In this document: positions 19,814 through 29,897 of the stretch, piece after piece
Layout: every line of letters starts with the position of its first letter
Position numbering within the stretch: the first letter of the stretch is position 1
NCBI RefSeq assembly: GCF_003605435.1
Contig: NZ_QXQB01000009.1
Location: 1-64,000 of the forward strand
Reading direction: 5' to 3'
Length of the DNA stretch: 64,000 bases
Origin: Paenibacillus pinisoli
Lineage (GTDB): Bacteria > Bacillota > Bacilli > Paenibacillales > Paenibacillaceae
Position numbers and translations under genes: made by a program
The notes under the pieces: model-generated
What the model was told of the DNA's origin: nothing
The model's database searches: none
The model's input: only the letters and a program-made list of their open reading frames with translations

Positions 19814-20776
19814 CTACCTTCTTGCCGGGTCGTACGGCTGTCCAAGCGCCGCAGGAGCGCTGGAGCGGCCGACTGCCGCCGCAAGAACGATCAGCGTAAG
19901 CACGTACGGAAGCATGTAGAACACTTCCGTCGGGATTTGCTTCGAGAAATCGAACAGCTGCGCGAAATTCCGCAGCGCCTGCGCAAAGCCGAAGAATATG
20001 GCTGCGCCTGCAAGGCCAAACGGATTCCACTTGCCGAAGATCAGGGCGGCAAGCGCGATAAACCCTTGGCCCGAGATGGTATTGTGCGCGAAGCTGCTTG
20101 TCGTCGTCAGGGTAATGGTCGCTCCGCCAAGACCGGCAAGCGCGCCGCTCAGCATAACGCCGATATAGCGGTATTTCGTCACGCTGATGCCGACGGTGTC
20201 AGCCGAGCTTGGATGCTCGCCGACTGCGCGCAGACGCAGTCCGAACGGCGTCTTGAACAGCACGAAGAAGCTGATGATGACAAGCACAATAACGATATAA
20301 GTTGTCGGATAGGAACGGAAGATGCCTTCCCCGATAATCGGAATATCCGACAGGAACGGAATCGCTACCTTATGGAATACTTCCGTCAGCTGGCTCGTCT
20401 GAGCCGATCCGTCATAAAGGCTGCGGGTGAAATAAATCGCAGTTCCGAGCGCCAGAATGTTGATGACTACGCCGACTACCGTCTGGTCCGACTTGAATGT
20501 GATCGTCGCCACCGCATGCAGAAGCGAGAACACGACGCCGAAGACGGCTGCCGCAATCAAGCCGATCCAAGGCGAGATGCCGCCGAGGCCTGCCTGCGTC
20601 GCATAATCCGTAGCGACGGCCGCTGCGAAAGCGCCCGACACCATCAGACCTTCCAGACCAATGTTGACTACGCCAGAGCGTTCCGAGAACATGCCGCCGA
20701 GAGCGGCGAAGATAAGCGCAGTAGAGAATACGAGCGTAATATTAATCAGCTGGCCGGATATTTCAATAAACTGCAT
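19814..20776 (-). CDS. ABC transporter permease, nucleoside (CUT2-like) class
   Basis: A 320-residue integral membrane protein with many hydrophobic segments. ERSGVVNIGLEGLMVSGAF near the N-terminus and the coupling region LRAVGEHPSSADTVGISV identify a permease of the BMP-dependent nucleoside family (B. subtilis YufQ/NupQ-like). It begins one base after the first permease stop and pairs with it to form the membrane channel. The substrate is inferred from the family only. Confidence 0.88.
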   Translation of the reverse strand: MQFIEISGQLINITLVFSTALIFAALGGMFSERSGVVNIGLEGLMVSGAFAAAVATDYATQAGLGGISPWIGLIAAAVFGVVFSLLHAVATITFKSDQTVVGVVINILALGTAIYFTRSLYDGSAQTSQLTEVFHKVAIPFLSDIPIIGEGIFRSYPTTYIVIVLVIISFFVLFKTPFGLRLRAVGEHPSSADTVGISVTKYRYIGVMLSGALAGLGGATITLTTTSSFAHNTISGQGFIALAALIFGKWNPFGLAGAAIFFGFAQALRNFAQLFDFSKQIPTEVFYMLPYVLTLIVLAAAVGRSSAPAALGQPYDPARR

Positions 20777-20777
20777 C

Positions 20778-21860
20778 TTACGCCGCCTCCTTCCGCTTAG
20801 CGCGTTTGCTCATGAACGGTTTGAGGATAAACTTCACGATGCCATGAGCCGCTACGAAGAAGATCACCGATCCGATGACGATCCGGACAATCTCTTGCGG
20901 CACGCCTGCACCGAAGCTCATGCCGGCGGAGCCGTAGCTGAGACCGCCGAACAGGATAGCTGCCAGCAGGACGCCTACCGGCGTATTGCCGCCAAGCAGA
21001 GCAACCGCAATGCCGTCAAAGCCGTAGCCAGGCGAAGCTGCCATAATCGTCTGGTTGCCGAATACGCCCAGAACCTCGAACACGCCGCCGAGTCCTGCGA
21101 ACACGCCGCTGATCATCATGGATTTGACAATCGTGCGGTTGACGTTCATGCCGGCGTATAGCGCCGCTTCAGGATTGTGTCCGACTGCGCGCAGCTCGTA
21201 GCCTTGCTTCGTGCGCCACAAGATAATATAGAAGATAATGACGCATGCGAGCGCCACGAAGGTGCCCCAGTGAATTCGCGCTTTATCCATCAGCTGAACC
21301 AGCCAGTCGATATTCATCAGCGCCGATTCGTGAATGGCCCGGGACTTCTGCTGGCCCGGATCGGTCAGGAATCTCGATACAATCAAATTCGCCAGATAAA
21401 GAGCTGTCCAGTTCAGCATGATGGAGGAAATAACCTCGTTCACGCCGCGCTTCGCTTTCAAGTAGCCGACGATGCCCGCCCAGAGACCGCCGAACACTGC
21501 GCCGGTAATCACCGCAAGCGGACCGTGAATATACCATGGCAGATCAAGCAAAACGCCGACCAGCGTCGCGCCTGTCATGCCCATCACGAATTGTCCCTCT
21601 ACCCCGATATTGAACAAGCCGGTACGGAAGGCGAAGGCAACCGCAATACCGGTAAAGATAAGCGGCGTAATCGCGCGAATCGTCTCACCCATATGATACG
21701 GGCTGCCGATGACACGATTGAACAGGGAGCTATAAGCTAGAATCGGATTATAGCCTCCCGCCAGCATCGCGATGGCTCCGATCAGCAAGCCAAGCACAAT
21801 AGAAACGACTGGCACGAGCAGCGATCTTTTTTCGTTAAAAATCTTCTTTATCACGTCCAT
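20778..21860 (-). CDS. ABC transporter permease, nucleoside (CUT2-like) class
   Basis: A 360-residue membrane protein, the YufP/NupP-like partner of the downstream permease. It shows an N-terminal membrane anchor, FRTGLFNIGVEGQFVMG and the coupling segment LRAVGHNPEAALYAGMNV, and ends in a basic tail. It starts 5 bases after the ATPase stop with a GGAGGGAAG ribosome site. Confidence 0.88.
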   Translation of the reverse strand: MDVIKKIFNEKRSLLVPVVSIVLGLLIGAIAMLAGGYNPILAYSSLFNRVIGSPYHMGETIRAITPLIFTGIAVAFAFRTGLFNIGVEGQFVMGMTGATLVGVLLDLPWYIHGPLAVITGAVFGGLWAGIVGYLKAKRGVNEVISSIMLNWTALYLANLIVSRFLTDPGQQKSRAIHESALMNIDWLVQLMDKARIHWGTFVALACVIIFYIILWRTKQGYELRAVGHNPEAALYAGMNVNRTIVKSMMISGVFAGLGGVFEVLGVFGNQTIMAASPGYGFDGIAVALLGGNTPVGVLLAAILFGGLSYGSAGMSFGAGVPQEIVRIVIGSVIFFVAAHGIVKFILKPFMSKRAKRKEAA

Positions 21861-21865
21861 AACCG

Positions 21866-23401
21866 CTAGCTTCCCTCCCTGTCATGATCGGCATTGCCGG
21901 CCATCAGCAAGCCAAGACGCTCATCATCGCGATGATCGGCATCGACAGCGCCGACAAGCTTGCCCTCATACATAACCTCGATCCGGTCGGACAAGGCATA
22001 CAGCTCGTCCAGCTCGAATGAGACAAGCAAGACCGCTTTGCCTTCGTTGCGCGCTTCCATAAGCCGCTTATGAACGAACTCGATCGCACCGATATCCAGA
22101 CCCCGCGTCGGTTGAACCGCAATAATGAGATCAGGGTCTTTATTCAGCTCGCGGGCGATGATCGCCTTCTGCTGATTGCCTCCCGACAACGCGCGCGCAT
22201 GCGTGTAAATGCCGGAGGTGCGGACGTCGAACTCTTCCACGAGCCGTGTGGTCAGGCTGTCCATCGCCTTCTCGTCGATGAAGCCCGCCTTGCCGTATTC
22301 CGGCTTGAAGTACGTATTCAAGATCATGTTCTCGCTTAGCTTGAAATCAAGCACAAGCCCATGCTTATGGCGGTCCTCCGGAATGTGGCCAACGCCCGCA
22401 TTGGAAATTCTGCGCGGAGTATCGTTCGTAACATCTGCACCGTTCAGCTTCACATGCCCATCCTGCACCTTGCGCATGCCGGTGATGGCATAGATCAGCT
22501 CGCTTTGCCCGTTGCCGTCTACACCCGCAATTCCGAAGATCTCGCCGGAGCGTACCTGGAAGGTGGTGCCGTCGAGCACCATTTTCCCCTGGTCGCCTTT
22601 CATGCGAAGCCCATCGACAGACAGAACAACTTCGCCAGGCTGACGTTTGGTTTTCTCAACCTGGAAGTTCACGTCACGTCCCACCATCAGCTCAGCCAGC
22701 TGCCGCTCATTCGTCTCGCTTGTGCTGAGCGACTTAATCACCTTGCCCCTGCGGATGACCGTGACAGAGTTCGCCAGCGCCATAACCTCTTTCAGCTTAT
22801 GCGTAATGATGATAATGGACTTGCCTTCGGCAGCCAGGTTACGGATGATATCGATTAATTCCTCAATCTCTTGTACCGTCAATACAGCGGTCGGTTCATC
22901 GAAGATCAGAATCTCCGCTCCCCGATATAACGTTTTCAAAATTTCAACCCGTTGCTGCATGCCAACCGTAATATCTTGAATCCGCATCTGCGGATCTACT
23001 TTCAGACCATAGCGCTCGGAGATCGATTTGACCTTCTCGTTCGCGAGCTTGTAATCAATCGTAAGCCCCTTCTTCGGTTCATTGCCGAGAACGATGTTCT
23101 CCGCTACCGTGAAGGGCTGCACAAGTTTGAAATGCTGATGCACCATGCCGATGCCCAGCTCAATCGCTTTGGAGGCGCCGTCAATGACCGTCTGCTCTCC
23201 GTTAATCCAGATCTCTCCCTCATCCGGCTGATACAAGCCGAACAAGATATTCATAAGCGTAGACTTGCCTGCACCGTTCTCGCCAAGCAAAGCGTGAATC
23301 TCGCCTTTCTTCAGCTCGAAGTTAATGGAATCATTCGCAACCAAGCCAGGAAACCTCTTGGTAATGCCCTTCAGTTGTACGACTGCCCCGCTCTGATCCA
23401 T
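21866..23401 (-). CDS. ABC transporter ATP-binding protein with two nucleotide-binding domains
   Basis: A 511-residue fusion of two ATPase domains (YufO/NupO-like, related to RbsA). The first has Walker A GENGAGKST, signature ITVGMQQRVEILKTL and Walker B ILIFDEPTAVLT. The second has the degenerate Walker A GVDGNGQSE, signature LSGGNQQK and IIAVQPTRGLDIGA in place of a standard Walker B, as is usual in this class. ATG at 23401 has GGGAG upstream; a GTG at 23425 is also in frame. It energises the two permeases. Confidence 0.92.
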   Translation of the reverse strand: MDQSGAVVQLKGITKRFPGLVANDSINFELKKGEIHALLGENGAGKSTLMNILFGLYQPDEGEIWINGEQTVIDGASKAIELGIGMVHQHFKLVQPFTVAENIVLGNEPKKGLTIDYKLANEKVKSISERYGLKVDPQMRIQDITVGMQQRVEILKTLYRGAEILIFDEPTAVLTVQEIEELIDIIRNLAAEGKSIIIITHKLKEVMALANSVTVIRRGKVIKSLSTSETNERQLAELMVGRDVNFQVEKTKRQPGEVVLSVDGLRMKGDQGKMVLDGTTFQVRSGEIFGIAGVDGNGQSELIYAITGMRKVQDGHVKLNGADVTNDTPRRISNAGVGHIPEDRHKHGLVLDFKLSENMILNTYFKPEYGKAGFIDEKAMDSLTTRLVEEFDVRTSGIYTHARALSGGNQQKAIIARELNKDPDLIIAVQPTRGLDIGAIEFVHKRLMEARNEGKAVLLVSFELDELYALSDRIEVMYEGKLVGAVDADHRDDERLGLLMAGNADHDREGS

Positions 23402-23462
23402 GCGTTCATCATCTCCCGGGATCACATATAGTTATTCGCTCTTTCTGATCAGAGAAACAGGA

Positions 23463-23486
23463 CAAGACCGGCTCATGCCGGTCTTG
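23463..23486 (-). terminator. intra-operon hairpin after the substrate-binding gene
   Basis: CAAGACCGGC-ATGA-GCCGGTCTTG, a perfect 10-bp stem with only a short T-rich tail, between the binding-protein gene and the ATPase. It may reduce read-through, so that more binding protein than transporter is made, or protect the upstream mRNA. Confidence 0.6.
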
Positions 23487-23533
23487 CCTCTGTGACCCAT
23501 GCCAAGCTTTATCGTGAGTCCGATGGTTCGTTC

Positions 23534-24574
23534 TTATGCAGACGGAACCGTAATTTCTCCGCTGACGATTTTTGTTTTGTACTCTTCTACCTTCTTCAGA
23601 ACGTCTTCTGGAACGTTCTTCGTGGAAGTCTCTGGCAGACCTACTGCGTCGTCTTTCAGACCAAGGACTTGATGCGAGCCGCCTTGCCATTTGCCATCGA
23701 TCAGATCTTTGGATACTTTCGTTACCGCCGCTTCAACGCCTTTCATCATGGAAGTCAGCGTTACTTCGTCGCCGAACTCCAGCGATTGGTCCTTGTCTAC
23801 GCCGATAACCCATACTTCTTTGCCGCTCTTCTTGCGCTCGATCGCTTCGTTGAATACGCCATTGCCTGTACCGCCGGAAGCGTGGAAAATGATGTCCGCG
23901 CCGTCGTTGTACATCGTAGCTGCAATGCTCTTGCCAAGGTCAGGCTTATCGAAAGCGCCGGAATACGTAATATTTACTTTAGCTTCCGGATTCACGGCTT
24001 TAATGCCAGCCTCAAAGCCTTTCGCAAAGCGTGTAATAACCGGAATTTCCATGCCGCCAACAAAACCGATGTTGTTCGTTTTTGTCATCAGACCTGCTAC
24101 TACGCCTACCAGGAAGGAGCCTTCTTGCTCAGCGAATGTAACGGAAGTTACGTTCGGAGCTTCTACAACGGCGTCAATAACCGCAAGCTTCGCGTCTGGG
24201 TTTTCAGTTGCTACTTTCTTCATAGCGTCTTCGAACAGCATGCCGATGCCCCAAGTCAGGCTGTAGCCTTCGCGAACGAAGTTGTTCAGGTTCGGCTCCA
24301 TGTCTGCTTCGCCTTTGGACTCCAGGAACTTGGTCTCAGCGCCAGTGGATGCTTTCAGCTTCTGAAGAGCTTCCCATGCGCTTTGGTTGAACGATTTATC
24401 GTTAACTCCGCCTACGTCAGTTACCATGCCGATTTTGAAATCTTTGCCGCTTCCGTCTGACTCGACTTTGCTTCCGCCCTCATTGGTGCCGCCATTCTTA
24501 GCTTGTCCACAAGCAGACAATACGAGCGACATTGCTACTACTAGCATGAGCATAAAGCTAAATGTCTTTTTCAT
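23534..24574 (-). CDS. BMP-family lipoprotein, ABC transporter substrate-binding protein
   Basis: A 346-residue exported lipoprotein with signal peptide and lipobox LSAC at about residues 19-22. The mature part is the basic membrane lipoprotein (BMP/Med) fold: KIGMVTDVGGVNDKSFNQSAWEAL and VWVIGVDKDQSLEFGDEVTLTSM. Characterised homologues bind purine nucleosides. An AAGGGGAG ribosome site precedes the ATG. It is the first gene of the importer operon. Confidence 0.93.
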   Translation of the reverse strand: MKKTFSFMLMLVVAMSLVLSACGQAKNGGTNEGGSKVESDGSGKDFKIGMVTDVGGVNDKSFNQSAWEALQKLKASTGAETKFLESKGEADMEPNLNNFVREGYSLTWGIGMLFEDAMKKVATENPDAKLAVIDAVVEAPNVTSVTFAEQEGSFLVGVVAGLMTKTNNIGFVGGMEIPVITRFAKGFEAGIKAVNPEAKVNITYSGAFDKPDLGKSIAATMYNDGADIIFHASGGTGNGVFNEAIERKKSGKEVWVIGVDKDQSLEFGDEVTLTSMMKGVEAAVTKVSKDLIDGKWQGGSHQVLGLKDDAVGLPETSTKNVPEDVLKKVEEYKTKIVSGEITVPSA

Positions 24575-24671
24575 GCTTCAATTCTCCCCTTAATTAAATT
24601 GTTTTGAAACAGAACAACAACAAGCACAGCATTACCCTAACAGTATTGCTGTTTCTTGCCGCTATTATTTC

Positions 24672-24699
24672 ATTATAGTTACAAAAAAATTTCCGTCAA
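24672..24699 (-). promoter_or_regulatory. promoter of the ABC importer operon
   Basis: TTGACG (24694-24699) and TATAAT (24672-24677) with a 16-base spacer. The leader of about 90 bases contains nested complementary segments (GAAACAG with CTGTTTC, ACAGCA with TGCTGT) but no riboswitch class that I recognise. Confidence 0.7.
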
Positions 24700-24785
24700 T
24701 CAAATTGTGTTAGATACATTAACACCGCCACTGCATGTTTATGTAACAATTTGCATGAATAATCATACTTGTCTAAAAAATGAAA

Positions 24786-24818
24786 CGTCCCGCAGCTCCA
24801 TGAAGGAGCGACGGGACG
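24786..24818 (-). terminator. ftsH terminator
   Basis: CGTCCCGTCGCTCC-TTCAT-GGAGCTGCGGGACG followed by TTTCATTTTTT on the minus strand. Confidence 0.9.
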
Positions 24819-24826
24819 AATAGATG

Positions 24827-26842
24827 TTACTTTTTGTCAGGATCTTCGGAGCCGTTGCCGGTATTATCCGGTGGCGTCGCGTCCTTCGCTTCCGCCTCAT
24901 CGCGAGGCTGAATGCGGACTTTCACGTCGCCAATCTCGTCGATGATCGGTTCAGCAGTTGTTACCTCTGCTGAGGAGGAGCCTTCGCCAGATGGCGTATC
25001 GCCTTCTGCCTTCAGCACGCCTTGTTCGATCAAGGATTTGATTTGCTCCATTTCAAGCGTCTCTTCCGTAAGCAGCGTATTCGCGATCAGATGCATCTCT
25101 TTGCTCTTCTCGGTCAGGAGCTTCTTCGCTCTGTCGTAGCAAGCATTGATAATGTTCTGCATCTCTTGGTCGATCTCGTACGCGATTGCATCGGAGTAGT
25201 TCTGCTCATGGCCCAGATCGCGGCCCAGGAACACTTGGCCTTGCGAATTGCCGAATTGCATCGGTCCGAGCCTATCGCTCATACCGTACTCCATAATCAT
25301 GCTGCGCACGATGCTTGTAGCCGACTTGAAGTCGCTGTAAGCGCCGGTTCCGATCTCGCCGATGTATACTTCCTCCGCTACGCGGCCGGCAAGCAGTCCC
25401 GTTACTTTATCAAGCAGCTCTTGCTTGGTGACCAGCATGCGGTCTTCCTTCGGCAGCATGATGACATATCCGCCAGCGCGTCCCCGCGGGATGATTGTTA
25501 CCTTGTGCACCTGATCGGCATGTTCCAGGAAGAAGCCGGCAATCGTATGGCCTGCTTCGTGGTAGGCAACGATACGTTTCTCGCGGTCGCTGATGACACG
25601 GCTCTTCTTCTCCGTGCCGACGATAACGCGGTCAATCGCATCATCGATATCTACCATGTTGATTTCTTTCTTGTTGCGGCGTGCCGCAAGAAGCGCCGCT
25701 TCATTAAGCAGGTTCTCGAGGTCTGCGCCGCTGAAGCCTGTCGTACGCTTCGCGATAACGTCCAGCTTCACATCGCCGGTAAGCGGCTTGTTGCGCGCAT
25801 GGACTTTCAGCACCGCTTCGCGGCCTTTCACGTCTGGACGGTCAACCGTAATCTGACGGTCGAAGCGGCCCGGACGCAGAAGCGCAGGGTCCAGAATGTC
25901 CGCGCGGTTCGTCGCCGCGATAATGATTATGCCTTCGTTCGCGCCGAAGCCGTCCATCTCAACCAGCAATTGGTTCAGCGTCTGCTCGCGCTCGTCATGC
26001 CCGCCGCCGAGTCCGGCGCCGCGCTGACGGCCGACTGCGTCGATCTCGTCAATAAAGATGATACAAGGCGCGTTCTTCTTGGCGTTCTCGAAGAGATCGC
26101 GTACGCGGGATGCGCCGACACCGACGAACATCTCCACGAAGTCGGAGCCCGAGATGCTGAAGAACGGCACGCCAGCCTCACCCGCAACCGCACGGGCAAG
26201 CAATGTCTTACCTGTACCCGGAGGACCTACGAGCAATACGCCCTTCGGAATGCGCGCGCCGACGAGATTGAACTTGCGAGGATCCTTCAGGAAGTCGACG
26301 ACCTCCACCAGCTCCTGCTTCTCTTCGTCCGCGCCTGCCACGTCCTCGAACGTGACGCGCTTCTTCTCCTCATTGTACAGACGGGCACGGCTCTTGCCGA
26401 AGTTCATCACTTTGCCGCCGCCGCCTTGAGCCTGATTCATCAGGAAGAAGAACAGTACGATAAGCAGAATGAACGGAATAATCGACGTCAGGAACGTCAC
26501 CCAGAAGCTAGGGGTATCCATCGGCTCGGCCTTATACTCAAAACCGTATTCCTTCTGCCAGGCATCCAGATTCTGCTCTGCCGCAAAGGTGTTCATTGAG
26601 GTGGTGAAATTATCGTTCTCCGCACCCTCTGGCCTGTTCTTATATTTACCCGTAATGTAATACGATTCCTTATTGTACTTCGCGGTAATCGAAGCTACAT
26701 TCCCCGCTTCCACAACTTGGCGGAATTCATCGTATCTCAGCGGCTTGGTGGAATCCCCTTGACCGCTAATATAATTAAAAACACCAACGGTAACCAAAAA
26801 GATGATCAAATAAAAACCGGTATTTCGCATGATCCGATTCAT
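24827..26842 (-). CDS. ftsH: ATP-dependent zinc metalloprotease FtsH
   Basis: A membrane-bound AAA+ protease that degrades misfolded and regulatory proteins. The 671-residue protein has two membrane segments (about 7-23 and 115-137), Walker A GPPGTGKT, Walker [17 protein letters not shown], the second region of homology ending RPGRFDRQI, and the zinc site HEAGH. The C-terminal 50 residues are acidic and low in complexity. An AGGAGGT ribosome site precedes the ATG. It follows hprT as in B. subtilis. Confidence 0.98.
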   Translation of the reverse strand: MNRIMRNTGFYLIIFLVTVGVFNYISGQGDSTKPLRYDEFRQVVEAGNVASITAKYNKESYYITGKYKNRPEGAENDNFTTSMNTFAAEQNLDAWQKEYGFEYKAEPMDTPSFWVTFLTSIIPFILLIVLFFFLMNQAQGGGGKVMNFGKSRARLYNEEKKRVTFEDVAGADEEKQELVEVVDFLKDPRKFNLVGARIPKGVLLVGPPGTGKTLLARAVAGEAGVPFFSISGSDFVEMFVGVGASRVRDLFENAKKNAPCIIFIDEIDAVGRQRGAGLGGGHDEREQTLNQLLVEMDGFGANEGIIIIAATNRADILDPALLRPGRFDRQITVDRPDVKGREAVLKVHARNKPLTGDVKLDVIAKRTTGFSGADLENLLNEAALLAARRNKKEINMVDIDDAIDRVIVGTEKKSRVISDREKRIVAYHEAGHTIAGFFLEHADQVHKVTIIPRGRAGGYVIMLPKEDRMLVTKQELLDKVTGLLAGRVAEEVYIGEIGTGAYSDFKSATSIVRSMIMEYGMSDRLGPMQFGNSQGQVFLGRDLGHEQNYSDAIAYEIDQEMQNIINACYDRAKKLLTEKSKEMHLIANTLLTEETLEMEQIKSLIEQGVLKAEGDTPSGEGSSSAEVTTAEPIIDEIGDVKVRIQPRDEAEAKDATPPDNTGNGSEDPDKK

Positions 26843-26870
26843 TCCCTACCTCCTCTCAGACGCTTTAGAT

Positions 26871-26900
26871 ATTTTACCATAGCATGACTTTCCATCACAA
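26871..26900 (-). promoter_or_regulatory. ftsH promoter
   Basis: TTGTGA (26895-26900) and TAAAAT (26871-26876) with an 18-base spacer in the gap between hprT and ftsH on the minus strand. Confidence 0.6.
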
Positions 26901-26941
26901 TAGAGGCTACCGGAGGGTGGACATGTACGGTTCAAGCGCGA

Positions 26942-27481
26942 TTACTTCTCGTAAACCTGAGGCTTCAAAATGCCGATATAAGGAAGGTTGCGGTATTTCT
27001 CCGCATAATCCAGGCCATAGCCCACGACGAATTCGTCAGGAAGCGTAAAGCCCTTATAGTTCGGCTCCAGGCTAACCGTGCGGCGCGCCGGCTTGTCGAA
27101 CAGCGTGACGACCGTCACAGACTTCGTGCCTCTGTGCTCCAATACGTCGATCAGGTAGCTCAGCGTCAGACCGCTGTCGATGATATCTTCGACAATAAGG
27201 ACGTCGCGTCCTTCCACCGACACGTCCAGATCCTTAATAATCTTGACGACGCCGGATGACTTGGTGGAAGCCCCGTAGCTGGAGACGGCCATAAAGTCGA
27301 TCTCAAGCGGAACGGTAATAGTTTTCACCAGATCGGACATAAAAATAAACGCGCCTTTGAGGACGCAAATAACGAGCGGATTCCGCCCTTCGTAATCGGC
27401 GCTGAGCTTGGCTCCCAGCTCTCTTACCTTGACGCCAATCTGCTCTTCGCTGTATAACACTTCTTTGATGTCGTTCTGCAA
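26942..27481 (-). CDS. hprT: hypoxanthine phosphoribosyltransferase
   Basis: Salvages hypoxanthine (and often guanine) with PRPP. The PRPP-binding motif [17 protein letters not shown] is central, and [24 protein letters not shown] is the usual C-terminal part. A TTG start at 27481 gives 179 residues, the family length, with GGGAGGC 8-9 bases upstream; longer in-frame starts would run into tilS. The tilS-hprT-ftsH order is conserved in Bacilli. Confidence 0.95.
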   Translation of the reverse strand: MQNDIKEVLYSEEQIGVKVRELGAKLSADYEGRNPLVICVLKGAFIFMSDLVKTITVPLEIDFMAVSSYGASTKSSGVVKIIKDLDVSVEGRDVLIVEDIIDSGLTLSYLIDVLEHRGTKSVTVVTLFDKPARRTVSLEPNYKGFTLPDEFVVGYGLDYAEKYRNLPYIGILKPQVYEK

Positions 27482-27531
27482 TTCAAAAGCCTCCCACACG
27501 TTACCTATGTTTATGTGTATTCCCTTGTTCC

Positions 27532-28947
27532 TTATTCGTTGAGCGCCGTAATACGCAGAACCTGCGTGCTTCCGCTTCCTGGCAGGGCATGCGCGGACCG
27601 GCGGATGCCGGGGATCCACAGCAGCTTGCCGTCCCCGTCGCAGAGCAGCGGATACAGCTCTCTACGGGAGGGCGGTACCTTCTCGTCAACGAACATATCT
27701 TGCACTTTTTTCGACCCATTTAATCCTAAAACATGAATCCTGTCTCCCGGCACGCGGTTGCGCACATGCAGCGGAAAGACGAGAGCGGCCACATCGAAGT
27801 ACGCTTCCATGCGGGATGACGGCCTCTCAGCCGCAGTCCCAAGCCAATCAAGGCGGAAGCTCCATCCGCTTGGCTCTGCTTCAATTCGGTCATCGCTTCC
27901 CTGTTCGATGACGTAATCGTACCTGCTTGCCATAACCGGCCTTGCATTCGTATGTACCCATCTCATAACACCGTATTCGCGCAAGCAACGGATTCCGCCT
28001 GCGGCGTCCATCCGCCACGTAGCCGGAGCATGCGGAGATGCCGCCTGCCGCATCGTCTCAACAGCGCTATAGGTTATGTTTTCCGTATCCTGAGACAGAT
28101 AATTTAATATTAGTTTAATCAATCTCCTTTGTAAAGCGACGTGCAGACCGGACAGCTCCCGGCATTCCACTTGGCATTCGCCCTCTTCCAGGCGTACGAT
28201 GCGGCTGAACCATTCCCCCGCCTGCTGCTCCATCCACTCATCCTCCGCGCCCGCTACTTCGGCAAGCCGCTGAAGGGACTGGGGAAGCTGAGGATTGAAC
28301 TGCATCAAGTACGGAATAATGTCCAGGCGAACCGTGTTGCGGAAATAATACCGAGCGAGATTGCTGCTGTCTACGCAATAAGGAATCTCATGCTCCTCGC
28401 AATAACGCAGAAGGTCTGACTTGTTCATACGAAGCAGGGGGCGTATGAGTTGCACATTTTTTTCGCGGCGGACACTGCTCATCCCGGACAGCCCCGATAG
28501 CCCCGCTCCCCGGATCAGCCGCATCATCACCGTCTCGGCCTGATCATCGGCATGATGGGCCAGCGCAATGCGCGTCGCGCCGTGCTCAGCCGCTGTCCGG
28601 TACAAGAATTCATACCGTTTCTCCCTGGCGGCTGCCTGCAGATTCAATCGGTTTTCTTCTATATAAGTAGGCAGATCCATGACGATTGTCTCGCACGGCA
28701 CGCCTAGGCTGGCGGCGAACGTCTGGACTACCTCCAGCTCGAAGGCGGATTCCTCCGCCCGGAATCCGTGATTCACATGGGCAGCCACAAGCTTGATGCC
28801 CTGTTCAAGGGACAGTGCATGCAGCATATGGAGCAGCGCCATGGAATCGGGGCCTCCCGACACGGCGACCAGAATCTTGTCGCCTTCCTCCCACATGCCG
28901 TGGGCAGCCGCTTCCTTCGCGAGCTCCAGCTGAAGCGGTTCATTCAT
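27532..28947 (-). CDS. tilS: tRNA(Ile)-lysidine synthetase
   Basis: Modifies C34 of the AUA-decoding tRNA-Ile with lysine. The 471-residue protein has the PP-loop [16 protein letters not shown] near residue 25, [13 protein letters not shown], and [16 protein letters not shown]. The C-terminal TilS domain ends with the substrate-binding region [22 protein letters not shown]. The ATG at 28947 has a GAGGAGGG ribosome site; in-frame codons further upstream lie inside the kinase gene. Confidence 0.95.
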   Translation of the reverse strand: MNEPLQLELAKEAAAHGMWEEGDKILVAVSGGPDSMALLHMLHALSLEQGIKLVAAHVNHGFRAEESAFELEVVQTFAASLGVPCETIVMDLPTYIEENRLNLQAAAREKRYEFLYRTAAEHGATRIALAHHADDQAETVMMRLIRGAGLSGLSGMSSVRREKNVQLIRPLLRMNKSDLLRYCEEHEIPYCVDSSNLARYYFRNTVRLDIIPYLMQFNPQLPQSLQRLAEVAGAEDEWMEQQAGEWFSRIVRLEEGECQVECRELSGLHVALQRRLIKLILNYLSQDTENITYSAVETMRQAASPHAPATWRMDAAGGIRCLREYGVMRWVHTNARPVMASRYDYVIEQGSDDRIEAEPSGWSFRLDWLGTAAERPSSRMEAYFDVAALVFPLHVRNRVPGDRIHVLGLNGSKKVQDMFVDEKVPPSRRELYPLLCDGDGKLLWIPGIRRSAHALPGSGSTQVLRITALNE

Positions 28948-28967
28948 TATTCTGTTGCCCTCCTCTG

Positions 28968-29897
28968 CTACATCCATACATTGCGAAGCAGCCAGACGAA
29001 TATCGATGCCGCAAGCAGTATGCCTGAGGCGGCCACCAGACCCTTCAGCCAGCCCGGCATCGAGGAGGATCGGCGCGTCTCCTTCCGGTGCATCAGCAGG
29101 CGCCATGCAGCCGCAGCCTCGTCCGCATCCCTGAACTCGCCATGCAGCGCCTTGCGCAGCCAGCCCGCCACCGGCTTCAGCGCCGCACAGCCCTCGGCAA
29201 CCGCCATCAGCTCCACCGTCGACCGGTTCTGCGGCAGCAGCTCCTTCGTGAGCTGATGGAGGCGCTTCGGCTCATGCAGCTGGATGCACAATACGCTGTA
29301 GGAGAAGAGATCGTACTTCGGGTCAGCCGAGCGAGAGCCGCTGTTCCAGTATCCGCGGTCATAGATTTCCGTGAACTGGCGGATGCCCTTGCCGATAGCC
29401 GTCATGCCTCCGAAGTCGACCAGCTCGACATGACCGTAATCGGCCACCATCACATTCTCCACCTTCAGGTCGCCGAATACCCATCCCGCCCGGTGCAGCC
29501 TGCCAAGCTTGCCCAGCAGGTTCAGCCCGACAAGAGGGAACCATTCCGCGCCTTGCTCCAGCAAGTAGCTGGCAAGCGTCGTCCCGCGCACATACCTCAT
29601 GACGTAGAACGGGTATTCCTTCCCGCCCGGTCCGTACAGGTCGTCGACGTCGAACAGGAACGGGTCCATGCCCTGCCCCTTCTGCTTCGCCAGCGACTTC
29701 AGCACGTTCACCTCGGATTGAAGGTCTACCGCATCCGCGCCAACCTTAAGCGCGTACCAATCCCTGTCCTTCTGGACCAGATAGACTTTCCCGTTGGCTC
29801 CTTCTCCCAGCAATCGCTCCACCCGGTACTTGCCTTGTCTCCACTTGCCGATTACGACGCTTCCGCGCCGCAGCTCCAGCTTAAACGACGTAGTCAC
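28968..29897 (-). CDS. yabT: YabT-like serine/threonine protein kinase
   Basis: A 309-residue eukaryotic-type kinase with a C-terminal membrane anchor (about 283-305). The glycine loop is GEGANGKV (31-38), the ATP lysine is Lys51 in YALKVG, the catalytic Asp143 is in FGDLKVENV, and DFG is at 161-163. The usual His-Arg before the catalytic Asp is Phe-Gly here. There is no extracellular PASTA region. B. subtilis YabT, in the same place, acts in sporulation and binds DNA. The GTG start overlaps the vWA gene by 17 bases. Confidence 0.87.
   Translation of the reverse strand: MTTSFKLELRRGSVVIGKWRQGKYRVERLLGEGANGKVYLVQKDRDWYALKVGADAVDLQSEVNVLKSLAKQKGQGMDPFLFDVDDLYGPGGKEYPFYVMRYVRGTTLASYLLEQGAEWFPLVGLNLLGKLGRLHRAGWVFGDLKVENVMVADYGHVELVDFGGMTAIGKGIRQFTEIYDRGYWNSGSRSADPKYDLFSYSVLCIQLHEPKRLHQLTKELLPQNRSTVELMAVAEGCAALKPVAGWLRKALHGEFRDADEAAAAWRLLMHRKETRRSSSMPGWLKGLVAASGILLAASIFVWLLRNVWM

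Noticed and set aside
24575-24671. Purine riboswitch before the BMP importer
   Set aside because: The leader has some complementary segments but not the conserved purine aptamer core or a three-way junction.
25022-26599. 525-residue open frame on the plus strand
   Set aside because: It is the antisense shadow of ftsH; length is explained by the codon bias of that gene.
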